A DNA stretch of 17,237 bases, taken from positions 734 through 17,970 of the forward strand of contig FR880063.1 in NCBI GenBank assembly GCA_000435175.1, read 5' to 3'. Position numbers and translations under genes: made by a program. Positions 7,319 through 13,121 of this stretch are shown piece after piece; positions within the stretch are counted from its first letter, which is position 1; each line of letters opens with the position of its first letter. The DNA is from Clostridium sp. CAG:245. Its GTDB lineage: Bacteria; Bacillota; Clostridia; TANB77; CAG-508. The notes beneath the pieces are model-generated. The model was not told the origin of the DNA and did not search any database. It saw only the letters and a program-made list of their open reading frames with translations.

Positions 7319-7651
7319 ATGAAAATATATGATGATGCTCACAAATTAGCAAAACAAATAAGAGAATCAAAAGAATACAAAGAGTATAAAGAATTAAAAG
7401 AAAATATAGAATCAAATCCAGTAAAAAAAGCACAAGTAGAAGAATTTGAACATTTGAGATATAAAATTCAAGTAGAAACTATGCAAGGAAGCGGAAATGC
7501 TACTGAAGCAAAACAAATGTTACAAGAAAAATATGCAGAATTATTAAAAGACGAAGAAATAAGAAAATACTTTGATGCAGAAATACAATTTAATGTTATG
7601 ATAGCAGATGTGAATAAGATTATTGCTGAAGCAATTAAAGATGTATTATAG
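7319..7651 (+). CDS. YlbF/YmcA-family protein
   Basis: 110 aa, helical and highly charged, with the family pattern 'MKIYDDAHKLAKQIRESKEY' at the start (short helix, then 'S.EY'), a central 'AQVEEFEHLRYKIQ', and a C-terminal helix ending 'IIAEAIKDVL'. AGGAGG at 7302-7307 precedes ATG 7319. In Bacillus subtilis YlbF works with YmcA and YaaT in a complex that affects RNase Y-dependent mRNA processing, biofilm and competence. Small clostridial paralogues are common, and which of these roles applies here is unknown. It is probably co-transcribed with the glycosyltransferase (20-nt gap), and a clear terminator follows it. Confidence 0.82.
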   Translation: MKIYDDAHKLAKQIRESKEYKEYKELKENIESNPVKKAQVEEFEHLRYKIQVETMQGSGNATEAKQMLQEKYAELLKDEEIRKYFDAEIQFNVMIADVNKIIAEAIKDVL

Positions 7652-7737
7652 AGCTGAAAAATAATTACAATTTTGGCTACGACAAAATTCAATTCTTTTC
7701 CAACTTAATATAAAATGAAAAAATATAGTAAAAAACG

Positions 7738-7775
7738 GAGCACTTAAATACACTAAAATATTTATGTGCTCTTTT
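7738..7775 (+). terminator. Rho-independent terminator after the GT4-ylbF-like operon
   Basis: GAGCAC..AAATA (7738-7750) pairs with TATTT..GTGCTC (7759-7771), with one mismatch in 13 positions, an 8-nt loop and TTTT after it. A weaker hairpin AATTTTG/CAAAATT lies closer to the stop at 7669-7689. Confidence 0.8.
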
Positions 7776-7904
7776 AGTAAAATTATGCAACTGAATTCAT
7801 GTAAATTAAATAAAATTATATTGATATAAAATTAAAAATTGCAAACGGTAAAAAACACTGAGGCGAATATAATTAATAAATTAATAGAAAAGGAGAGGCT
7901 TTTT

Positions 7905-8609
7905 ATGATAATAATATTAAGTATTTTAATAATAATGCTACTATTAACAATAGGTTTGAATGTTGGCATAAAAGATTTCAAAAAATTAAGAGGAATAGTA
8001 GACGATGAGAAATTAACAGAAACCATAAAAAAATTTCCATGCAATACAGAAATCTGCAAGCAAACATTAAAAAAATTAAATAAGGAAGACGTAAAAGTCG
8101 AAGAAGATAATAGTTCAAAGACAAGCGTGTATCTTGTGTTTAAAAACAAAATAGTAATTGGAAAAGCAAATGTAATTACAAGAATACAAACTGTTATACA
8201 TGAATGTATTCATTCAACTCAAGACAAGAGACTACTAAAATTTAATGTAATATTTGCAAATATTAATAATTTATATTTTTTAATAATATCAATATTGAGC
8301 TTATTCAATCGAATAAGTTATAATACTGCTACAATTTGTTTGTGGATTTTAGCACTTATGCAATTAACATCGTATGCGGTGAGAAGTTTCTTAGAAACAG
8401 ATGCCATGACAAGAGCAGAATTCATGGCACAAGATTACATAGAAAAAACAGACTATGTTACAAAAGAAGAAAAAGATAAGATAATACAAACATATAAAGA
8501 TGTAAATAAAGTTGGAATAAAATCATACAATTATATGCTATTAATGAAAGCTCTGATAAGATTATTAATATATGCTATAATTATGAATTTTATGGTAAAT
8601 TTACTATGA
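7905..8609 (+). CDS. Membrane protein with HExxH zinc-metallopeptidase motif
   Basis: 234 aa from ATG 7905, which has AGGAGAGG upstream; the open frame reaches back to a TTG at 7839 but without a site. It has an N-terminal helix (residues 1-21), then a soluble domain with 'VIHECIHSTQD' (H99-E100-x-x-H103). Two hydrophobic segments (about 122-134 and 142-160) follow, then 'ETDAMTRAEFMAQDYIE', whose E164 or D166 could be the third zinc ligand, and a last helix at about 212-234. The pattern 'HE..H..Q' followed by membrane helices and 'E.DA..RA' recalls YugP-type membrane metallopeptidases, but the match is distant. The substrate is unknown. No operon partner is seen; a terminator follows, belonging to the Rpn-type unit downstream. 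Confidence 0.62.
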   Translation: MIIILSILIIMLLLTIGLNVGIKDFKKLRGIVDDEKLTETIKKFPCNTEICKQTLKKLNKEDVKVEEDNSSKTSVYLVFKNKIVIGKANVITRIQTVIHECIHSTQDKRLLKFNVIFANINNLYFLIISILSLFNRISYNTATICLWILALMQLTSYAVRSFLETDAMTRAEFMAQDYIEKTDYVTKEEKDKIIQTYKDVNKVGIKSYNYMLLMKALIRLLIYAIIMNFMVNLL

Positions 8610-8730
8610 TTAAACAGAAAAAATCCTTAATTTTTATACTTAGGAATTTAAATTTTTTTACGATAACACTAAAAAACTATTATATCATTTAATACACAAA
8701 ATGAAAATGACTTTAATAAAAAATAGACAT

Positions 8731-8782
8731 AAACAAGCAAAAAAATGTGTCGAAATTTGATACATGATTATGCTTGTTTTTT
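8731..8782 (+). terminator. Terminator-like hairpin at the head of Rpn unit 1
   Basis: Outer arms AAACAAGCA (8731-8739) and TGCTTGTTT (8771-8779) and inner arms ATGTGTC (8745-8751) and GATACAT (8759-8765) form a two-step stem followed by T's. Nearly the same sequence recurs at 16769-16816 and in degenerate form at 12303-12341. Confidence 0.7.
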
Positions 8783-8802
8783 GGTATTTTTAGGTATATA
8801 AT
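8774..8802 (+). promoter_or_regulatory. Promoter-like pair overlapping the terminator U-tract (Rpn unit 1)
   Basis: TTGTTT (8774-8779), a 17-nt spacer and TATAAT (8797-8802). The -35 lies in the last bases of the terminator. The same pair with the same spacing is found in the two other units (12334-12362 and 16807-16835). Confidence 0.5.
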
Positions 8803-8819
8803 TCAAATACTTTAAATAG

Positions 8820-8981
8820 GTACCTGCAAGAGAAAAAGGAGAGCAAATTGGAATAGAAAAAGAAAAAAAGGCTGTAATAAAAAAGTTACATGAACTTAAT
8901 ATATCTATAGAACAAATTGCAAAAGTAGTAGAATTAAAAGAAGAAGAGGTAAAAGAAATATTAAATGATAAAAAAGCATAA
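8820..8981 (+). pseudogene. Orphan C-terminal tail of an Rpn-family nuclease
   Basis: The frame is open from 8820 (after TAG 8817-8819) to TAA 8979-8981 and encodes '..EKGEQIGIEKEKKAVIKK' followed by 'LHELNISIEQIAKVVELKEE'. This matches the C-terminus of the Rpn gene ending at 14069 ('LHSLDTPIEKIAEIVELSTE'). No ATG, GTG or TTG with a ribosome binding site lies in frame; an AAAGGAGAG at about 8835-8843 precedes only an ATT codon. The unit's head (to about 8820) is joined directly to this tail, so the leader, nuclease domain and start were lost by an internal deletion of more than 1 kb relative to the unit at 12.3-14.1 kb. A non-canonical start cannot be excluded, but it is most likely a remnant. 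Confidence 0.75.
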
Positions 8982-9002
8982 CCTTTCGCTATAGCGAAAG
9001 GT
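8981..9002. repeat. 22-nt perfect palindrome (TTCGCTATAGCGAA family), copy 1
   Basis: The core CCTTTCGCTATAGCGAAAGG plus one flanking A/T pair on each side is perfectly symmetric. It overlaps the stop of the Rpn tail and lies 16 nt beyond the stop of the minus-strand gene at 9019. On the minus strand it is followed by TTATGCTTTTTT, so it may act there as a terminator. Related palindromes lie at 12470, 12954 and 16941. Confidence 0.75.
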
Positions 9003-9018
9003 AGACATAACTTATTTG

Positions 9019-9438
9019 TTAAGTCAAAAGTAACAACACCAATGTGAAGAATAGATATGGATCATTTACTTTTTCATTATATAAAAAGAACAAAATACAC
9101 AAAATAAGTACATCATCATAATATAAATTTATTCCGAAAAAGCTGAATAATAGAGGCGACTCTTGTTGTTTAGCTTTTTCTTTTTTGGGTTTATTAATAT
9201 TGCTTTTGTATGCTGAAGGTCGATAATTTAGGTTATTACGAGAATTCATTGGTGCTTGTGAATTTTGTCTATTACTTTGAGCATATGGAGTTGAATAATA
9301 TGGATTTCTATTTTGTGGCTGAGCTCTACTATTATTTCGTATGTATTCTTGCTTTTGCTGTTGTATATTTTTATAAGCACTTGGATTCATATAACGCATG
9401 TAATTTGGAAGTCCAAAGTATGGATAATTAGCTACCAT
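9019..9438 (-). CDS. Small protein with Asn/Gln/Tyr-rich N-terminus and hydrophobic C-terminus
   Basis: 139 aa from ATG 9438, which overlaps the end of the preceding gene by 11 nt; GGTGGTGAT upstream is a passable site. Residues 1-80 are rich in N, Q, Y, S and P ('YFGLPNYMRYMNPSAYKNIQ'), then a short lysine/glutamate-rich linker, then 'GINLYYDDVLILCILFFLYN' and a second hydrophobic run ending the protein. The 'DD..I..LL.FL..E' tail pattern is common in small clostridial proteins of unknown role. The composition resembles coat or surface-associated low-complexity proteins, but there is no signal peptide. Function not recognised; translationally coupled third gene of a three-gene run. Confidence 0.6.
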   Translation of the reverse strand: MVANYPYFGLPNYMRYMNPSAYKNIQQQKQEYIRNNSRAQPQNRNPYYSTPYAQSNRQNSQAPMNSRNNLNYRPSAYKSNINKPKKEKAKQQESPLLFSFFGINLYYDDVLILCILFFLYNEKVNDPYLFFTLVLLLLT

Positions 9439-9865
9439 TCTTATCACCACCAGATTGCCTCATTAATTCGAAAACCTTTTCCATATTAAATAATTGAATG
9501 TATTCGTCGACTTTTGCCTGTCTGCTAGGCTTTAAATATGGTTTTAACGAACGAAGTAAATTTACACCAGAATTGTTAGAAGGACTGTTCATAGCGCTAA
9601 TTATTTTTTGCATTTTCATCATAGTGTTAATATCTATGTTTGGCATTGATTGCTCAGAATTAGTAGCTTCAGAAGAATTAGCTTGATTTACATATGAATT
9701 CATATTAGAATCAGTTGTATTTGCAGTGGTATTATTTCCAGTATTAGCACCATTTTGAGCAGAGTTATTCTGTAATGAATTAAGCATTTCTTTTATATTA
9801 TCTGGAATTTGTTTCCCTTCCATCATAGAAGAAAAACTTTTTAACATATCAGCCATATCTGCCAT
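9428..9865 (-). CDS. Small acidic Asn-rich protein of unknown function
   Basis: 145 aa; ATG 9865 is preceded by GGAAGGA. It begins with a predicted amphipathic helix 'MADMADMLKSFSSMMEGKQI', then an N/T/S/A-rich disordered middle (about residues 33-75), then a structured end: 'TMMKMQKIISAMN' and 'LLRSLKPYLKPSRQAKVDEY' followed by 'IQLFNMEKVFELMRQ'. The C-terminal 'LL..LKPYL....R.KVD..I' segment is a recognisable clostridial pattern, but I know no function for it. No membrane helix. Middle gene of the run, 24 nt after the 49-aa gene and overlapping the next by 11 nt, so the three are very likely co-expressed and may form one assembly. Confidence 0.65.
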   Translation of the reverse strand: MADMADMLKSFSSMMEGKQIPDNIKEMLNSLQNNSAQNGANTGNNTTANTTDSNMNSYVNQANSSEATNSEQSMPNIDINTMMKMQKIISAMNSPSNNSGVNLLRSLKPYLKPSRQAKVDEYIQLFNMEKVFELMRQSGGDKNGS

Positions 9866-9889
9866 AAAAATTCAGTCCTTCCAATAAAA

Positions 9890-10039
9890 TTAATTATTTT
9901 TGTTATTCATTTGTTTCAGTATTTCCTCAGGGCTCTTATTTCCAAGCATCTTAGAAACTTGATTCATTTTCTCTTCAAGCTCTTTCTTATCCATCTTAGA
10001 TATCATATTCATCATATCATTAAAATTCATTTCAGACAT
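9890..10039 (-). CDS. 49-aa methionine/lysine-rich helical protein
   Basis: The start is taken at ATG 10039, with AAAGGATG eight bases upstream; the longer frame to 10105 runs through a leader hairpin and has no site. The sequence 'MNFNDMMNMISKMDKKELEE' followed by 'KMNQVSKMLGNKSPEEILKQ' predicts two amphipathic helices with many methionines. No known domain. It heads the three-gene run; its 'N.(M/K)SPEEILKQM' ending resembles 'IPDNIKEML' in the next protein, hinting at a shared binding surface (weak). Confidence 0.6.
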   Translation of the reverse strand: MSEMNFNDMMNMISKMDKKELEEKMNQVSKMLGNKSPEEILKQMNNKNN

Positions 10040-10060
10040 ATTAAATTCATCCTTTCTTGT

Positions 10061-10089
10061 TTTACTTAGAGGCTTAGCTTCTAAGTAAA
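10061..10089 (-). promoter_or_regulatory. Leader hairpin before the 49-aa gene
   Basis: TTTACTTAGA and TCTAAGTAAA (10061-10070 and 10080-10089) pair perfectly over 10 bp around a 9-nt loop that itself contains AGC/GCT. It lies about 20-50 nt upstream of the start codon and just after a TATAAT-like box. No U-tract follows on either strand, so it is more likely an RNA stabiliser or operator than a terminator. Confidence 0.45.
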
Positions 10090-10103
10090 TTATATTCCAA
10101 GAC

Positions 10104-10138
10104 AAAAATATAATACCATTGTTTAAATGGTATTATAT
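10104..10138 (-). terminator. Rho-independent terminator of the metallophosphoesterase-pyrophosphorylase operon
   Basis: A perfect 12-bp stem ATATAATACCAT/ATGGTATTATAT (10127-10138 with 10108-10119) with a 7-nt loop is followed on the minus strand by TTTTT. It lies 24 nt after the pyrophosphorylase stop. Confidence 0.85.
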
Positions 10139-10161
10139 AATATTCTGTATTATAAATTTTG

Positions 10162-11379
10162 TTACATGTGATTATATTTTTTATACAGCTCTAATGCTGT
10201 TTCTGGAGTTTCGTTTCCCGTAAATGATTTAATTGGGGCAAATTCTTCACTCGGATTTACTTCCAATAGCAATATTTTATCAAATAAAGCAAATGCATCA
10301 AATATAAATTTTTCAAATTTAAATGCGTTAGGTTTTAGTGGAACTTCCTTCATGCCTTCTGAGTTGATAAAGTCGCATTTCTTAAATGCCCTGTGGTAAG
10401 GCAAGTCTGCAGTTGATAGTTTCTTTAGAGCATTCATCGAAAATAAATGTGCCAAGATATTTTTCTGAGTATATTTTGATTGTTCTTCTTCTGGAATATT
10501 TTTTGGGTCTATTATGCTAGGGTGTGAGTCAACATTTGCAAATACCCATTCTTTAGCAGATAAATCCGTTTTTCTAATTGATTTACTTGCAATTTCACAA
10601 CCATTTGCAATAGTTAGTCCTAAAAATAGTGGGTCAATTATCTTTAATAAAATGTTATCTATTCCACCAACGAATATCCATTCAATATTTTCTGCTTCCA
10701 TTTTTTCTATAAATCCAGCATTAGCAAGAGATTTAAATACATCTCCGTTGCCATTAGAGCCAGTAGTTATTGAATAAGGTGTTTCTAAAATGACCTTTGT
10801 TTTTACATCTATAAGAGGAAGTGTACTTTGCATAAAGAACTTAACTTTCTCTTTAGGGTAGCCAAAATAATTTTTAGCTTCAAAATATTCTTTTGTAGCA
10901 ACATCATTAGCAGGGCTAGTCATTATGTACCAATTTAAGGCTGTTCCAGTTTCATTCAATAATTTCTTTAAATTATCACAAGCAAATTCAAATAAAGATT
11001 TCTTTGGTGGAACATCAATTTCGTATGAGCCTTTAGGCCCTTTGTAACCAAGCCTTGTTCCTTGCCCTCCAGCCAATGTAATTATAGCGAGTTTTCCGCT
11101 ATTAATAACCGAATTACCAATATCAGAATAATGTTTTAATTCATCTTTAGTTAAATTAAGCCTATCAATGTATGAAATTGGAGAAATTTTATCATATGAA
11201 ATAGAATCATCTAAAGTTGAGTTGTAATACAACATATTCATTTTTGCAAAGTCAATAGAACGCACTTGGTTTGCTAGAATGTTTTTTTCTTCATCAGTTA
11301 AATCATTCCAAAAATTAAGAACATACTCTTGATTAAATTCTTTCAAAATTTGCATAATATCATGCGGTTTTGTATCCAT
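10162..11379 (-). CDS. UDPGP/UAP-like UDP-sugar pyrophosphorylase
   Basis: 405 aa from ATG 11379 (GAGGTG just upstream; the ATG at 11391 overlaps that site). It carries the nucleotidyltransferase signature 'LAGGQGTRLGYKGPKG' (residues 102-117), 'GSNGNGDVF' (about 207-215) and 'GGIDNILLKIIDP' (238-250). The last matches the 'VDN.L.K..DP' motif of eukaryotic-type UDP-N-acetylglucosamine pyrophosphorylase (UAP1) more than GalU. The enzyme couples UTP with a sugar 1-phosphate to give a UDP-sugar and pyrophosphate. Whether the sugar is GlcNAc or glucose cannot be told by eye. It is the second gene of an operon with a metallophosphoesterase (22-nt gap). With the glucan synthase 3 kb away it may feed UDP-glucose into polymer synthesis (inference). 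Confidence 0.88.
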   Translation of the reverse strand: MDTKPHDIMQILKEFNQEYVLNFWNDLTDEEKNILANQVRSIDFAKMNMLYYNSTLDDSISYDKISPISYIDRLNLTKDELKHYSDIGNSVINSGKLAIITLAGGQGTRLGYKGPKGSYEIDVPPKKSLFEFACDNLKKLLNETGTALNWYIMTSPANDVATKEYFEAKNYFGYPKEKVKFFMQSTLPLIDVKTKVILETPYSITTGSNGNGDVFKSLANAGFIEKMEAENIEWIFVGGIDNILLKIIDPLFLGLTIANGCEIASKSIRKTDLSAKEWVFANVDSHPSIIDPKNIPEEEQSKYTQKNILAHLFSMNALKKLSTADLPYHRAFKKCDFINSEGMKEVPLKPNAFKFEKFIFDAFALFDKILLLEVNPSEEFAPIKSFTGNETPETALELYKKYNHM

Positions 11380-11401
11380 AAAACACCTCATTTATTAAAT
11401 T

Positions 11402-12202
11402 TTAATTAGAACTTGCAGTTCGTAAACTTTTAATAATTTTATCTTTTCCAGGCATATCCGAATTTTCTAAATACTCAATCTCTTTTTCTATATCAAAAGG
11501 CACACGAACTAAGTTAATAGAAAAAGTTGATAATTCTTTAGAGCCATATATACCTTCTAGTATAATATATGAAGCAAGAGTAGAAAAGCGATTGTCTGCA
11601 TTTTGTAAATTGTTGTCATTCGCCATTTCTATTGGCATACCAACGCTTCCAGTGTTAAAAATAGTTTTGTTTTTATATCTAAAAACATTAGGAGTATGAA
11701 TGTGACCATAGCCTATAACATCTGGAATAGGATCGTTTGGGGTTTTGCCTAAAAATTCTGTATTCTCAAACAATTGCATAGGAGAACCTAGTTCAATAAC
11801 TTCTCTTAGAGTGTTATGATTAGAATACATTGGATTATAAATATGAGAAGTACTAAAAGGTGAAGCATGAAACAGGCGCACCAATCTACCACTCATATAG
11901 AACTCTGTCATAACAGGTAAATTATGCAAATAATTTGCACGCTCTTCTCCAATTTTCACTCTAGACCAAAAACTCTTAAGCTTAGCATTAGGCGAGGAAA
12001 TGGATTCATCACAATTACCTCTTAAAACAACTTCGCAGTTCTCTCTAAGTTTGTCTATAACTAAATCTGGATTACAACACTTAGTAACACTATCTCCAAG
12101 ACAAAAAATTCTAGAAATTCCTCTAGAATGTATATCGTCTAAAACAGCGTTTAGTGCGGTAATATTTGCGTGAACATCTGAAATAATTGCAATTCTATCC
12201 AT
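11402..12202 (-). CDS. Calcineurin-like metallophosphoesterase
   Basis: 266 aa; ATG 12202 follows AAGGAG by seven bases. All dimetal-site motifs are present in order: 'SDVHAN' (D9, H11), 'LGDSV' (D37), 'RGNCDE' (N63), 'FHASP' (H112) and 'GYGHIHTP' (H167, H169), then 'NTGSVG'. This fits the YfcE/PF12850-like branch that hydrolyses phosphodiesters or phosphomonoesters; no signal peptide, so cytosolic. 'GNCDE' replaces the commoner 'GNHD', as in the phosphoesterase branch that includes YfcE-like proteins. It starts the operon with the UDP-sugar pyrophosphorylase behind a near-consensus promoter, and a nucleotide-sugar or sugar-phosphate substrate is possible, but that is inference from context. 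Confidence 0.87.
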   Translation of the reverse strand: MDRIAIISDVHANITALNAVLDDIHSRGISRIFCLGDSVTKCCNPDLVIDKLRENCEVVLRGNCDESISSPNAKLKSFWSRVKIGEERANYLHNLPVMTEFYMSGRLVRLFHASPFSTSHIYNPMYSNHNTLREVIELGSPMQLFENTEFLGKTPNDPIPDVIGYGHIHTPNVFRYKNKTIFNTGSVGMPIEMANDNNLQNADNRFSTLASYIILEGIYGSKELSTFSINLVRVPFDIEKEIEYLENSDMPGKDKIIKSLRTASSN

Positions 12203-12227
12203 AATTTTTCTCCTTAAATTTTATAAT

Positions 12228-12256
12228 ATTATAATCTAAAAAGCGGGAAATTTCAA
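12228..12256 (-). promoter_or_regulatory. Sigma-A type promoter of the metallophosphoesterase operon
   Basis: On the minus strand TTGAAA (12251-12256), a 17-nt spacer and TATAAT (12228-12233) predict a transcript start about 18 nt upstream of the ATG. Confidence 0.7.
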
Positions 12257-12302
12257 GCCTTACGAAAGTATATTAATTAGAAAAAAATGTTGAAAAATAG
12301 TC

Positions 12303-12341
12303 AAACGTGTAATAATTTGATACACGTTTTTGCTTGTTTTT
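12303..12341 (+). terminator. Terminator-like hairpin at the head of Rpn unit 2
   Basis: AAACGTGT (12303-12310) pairs with ACACGTTT (12322-12329), followed by TTGCTTGTTTTT. The loop keeps AATTTGAT, as in the other units. The gene to its left is transcribed away from it, so there is no plus-strand transcript to stop here. Confidence 0.55.
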
Positions 12342-12362
12342 CATTGCCATAAGGTATATAAT
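12334..12362 (+). promoter_or_regulatory. Distal promoter-like pair of Rpn unit 2
   Basis: TTGTTT (12334-12339), a 17-nt spacer and TATAAT (12357-12362), the same hexamers and spacing as in units 1 and 3 although the spacer bases differ. It would give a leader of about 265 nt. Confidence 0.5.
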
Positions 12363-12385
12363 TGCTATACTTTATAGAGTAAAAT

Positions 12386-12634
12386 CTATAGAAGTATTAA
12401 CGTTAATTATTATTAGAATTCTAAAATTTTTATCAAATTATTATTAAATCAAAAAACTTAATTTCTATATTTGCTATAGCAAAAGGTAAATCCAAAATGA
12501 AATTGAAAAACAGCTAGCATACAGAAGAAAAAATATTTTATAAACGTCCGAGAAAAATATGAGAGATAATACGCGAAAATTTTACTTATCAGTTGAAAAA
12601 TAATAAATGAAATGGTAAAATGGAAAGGAAGTAA
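12386..12634 (+). repeat. Conserved leader of Rpn unit 2, first copy
   Basis: Matches 12871-13121 closely and 16861-17102 more loosely. It contains the palindromes TTAACGTTAA and TTAGAATTCTAA near its start, and TTTGCTATAGCAAA at 12470-12483. It ends with ATTTTAC (12579-12585), which can pair with GTAAAAT (12615-12621), then AAAGGAAG before the ATG. No open frame with a ribosome binding site lies inside it. Confidence 0.75.
12593..12621 (+). promoter_or_regulatory. Proximal promoter-like pair, first copy
   Basis: TTGAAA (12593-12598), a 17-nt spacer and TAAAAT (12616-12621), 13 nt before the ATG. The pair, its spacing and its distance to the ATG are the same at 13080-13108 and 17061-17089. 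Transcription from here would leave only a very short leader. Confidence 0.4.
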
Positions 12635-12901
12635 ATGGGCGATTTAAAAAAGAATAATAGTGGAACAGAAGCAATGAAGTTAACAAGGTTACCACTAACA
12701 TCAGATTATGTTTTTAAAAGAATATTTGCAAGAGAAGAAAATAATTCAATGTTAAAGGACTTCTTAGAAGCAATTTTGAATATACATATAAATAAAGTTG
12801 AAGTAAAAAACCCAGAATTAACGCCAAATATGGCAGATGAAAAACTTGGAATATTAGACTTAAAATTGACCTACAAAAGTATTAACGTTATTTATTATTA
12901 G
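12635..12901 (+). pseudogene. Truncated Rpn-family nuclease, N-terminal part only
   Basis: The start is ATG 12635 after AAAGGAAG (the ATG at 12620 meets a stop after four codons). Residues 1-78 carry the Rpn N-terminus 'RLPLTSDYVFKRIFAREENN' and run to 'GILDLKL', which holds the first acidic residue of the PD-(D/E)XK site. At about 12867-12871 the reading frame runs into the leader of the next copy, adding ten unrelated residues before TAA. The second part of the nuclease site (D-x-E-x-Q) and the whole C-terminus are missing, so it should be inactive as a nuclease. Over the 61 codons it shares with the next copy, the protein is identical while ten codons differ silently. Confidence 0.85.
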
Positions 12902-13121
12902 AATTCTAAACAATTTTATCAAATTATTATTTAATCTAGAAAGTTAATTTCTACATTCGCTATAGCGAATGGTAAATCCAAAATGAAATTGAAAAATCAG
13001 CTAGCATACAGCAGAAAAAAATATTTTATAAACGTCCGAAAAAAATATGAGAGAAAATATACAAAATTTTACTTATTAGTTGAAAAAAAGTATATGAAAT
13101 GGTAAAATGGAAAGGAAGTTA
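12871..13121 (+). repeat. Conserved leader of Rpn unit 2, second copy (lacks the distal promoter)
   Basis: Begins at CTACAAAAGTATTAACG, corresponding to 12386 in the first copy (offset 485 bp), directly at the truncation point of the first gene. It holds the palindrome CATTCGCTATAGCGAATG at 12954-12971. The head hairpin and the TTGTTT/TATAAT pair are absent, so the gene after it must rely on the proximal promoter or on read-through from 12334-12362. Confidence 0.75.
13080..13108 (+). promoter_or_regulatory. Proximal promoter-like pair, second copy
   Basis: TTGAAA (13080-13085), 17 nt, TAAAAT (13103-13108), 13 nt before ATG 13122. The spacer differs from the other two copies in several bases but not in length. 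Confidence 0.4.
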
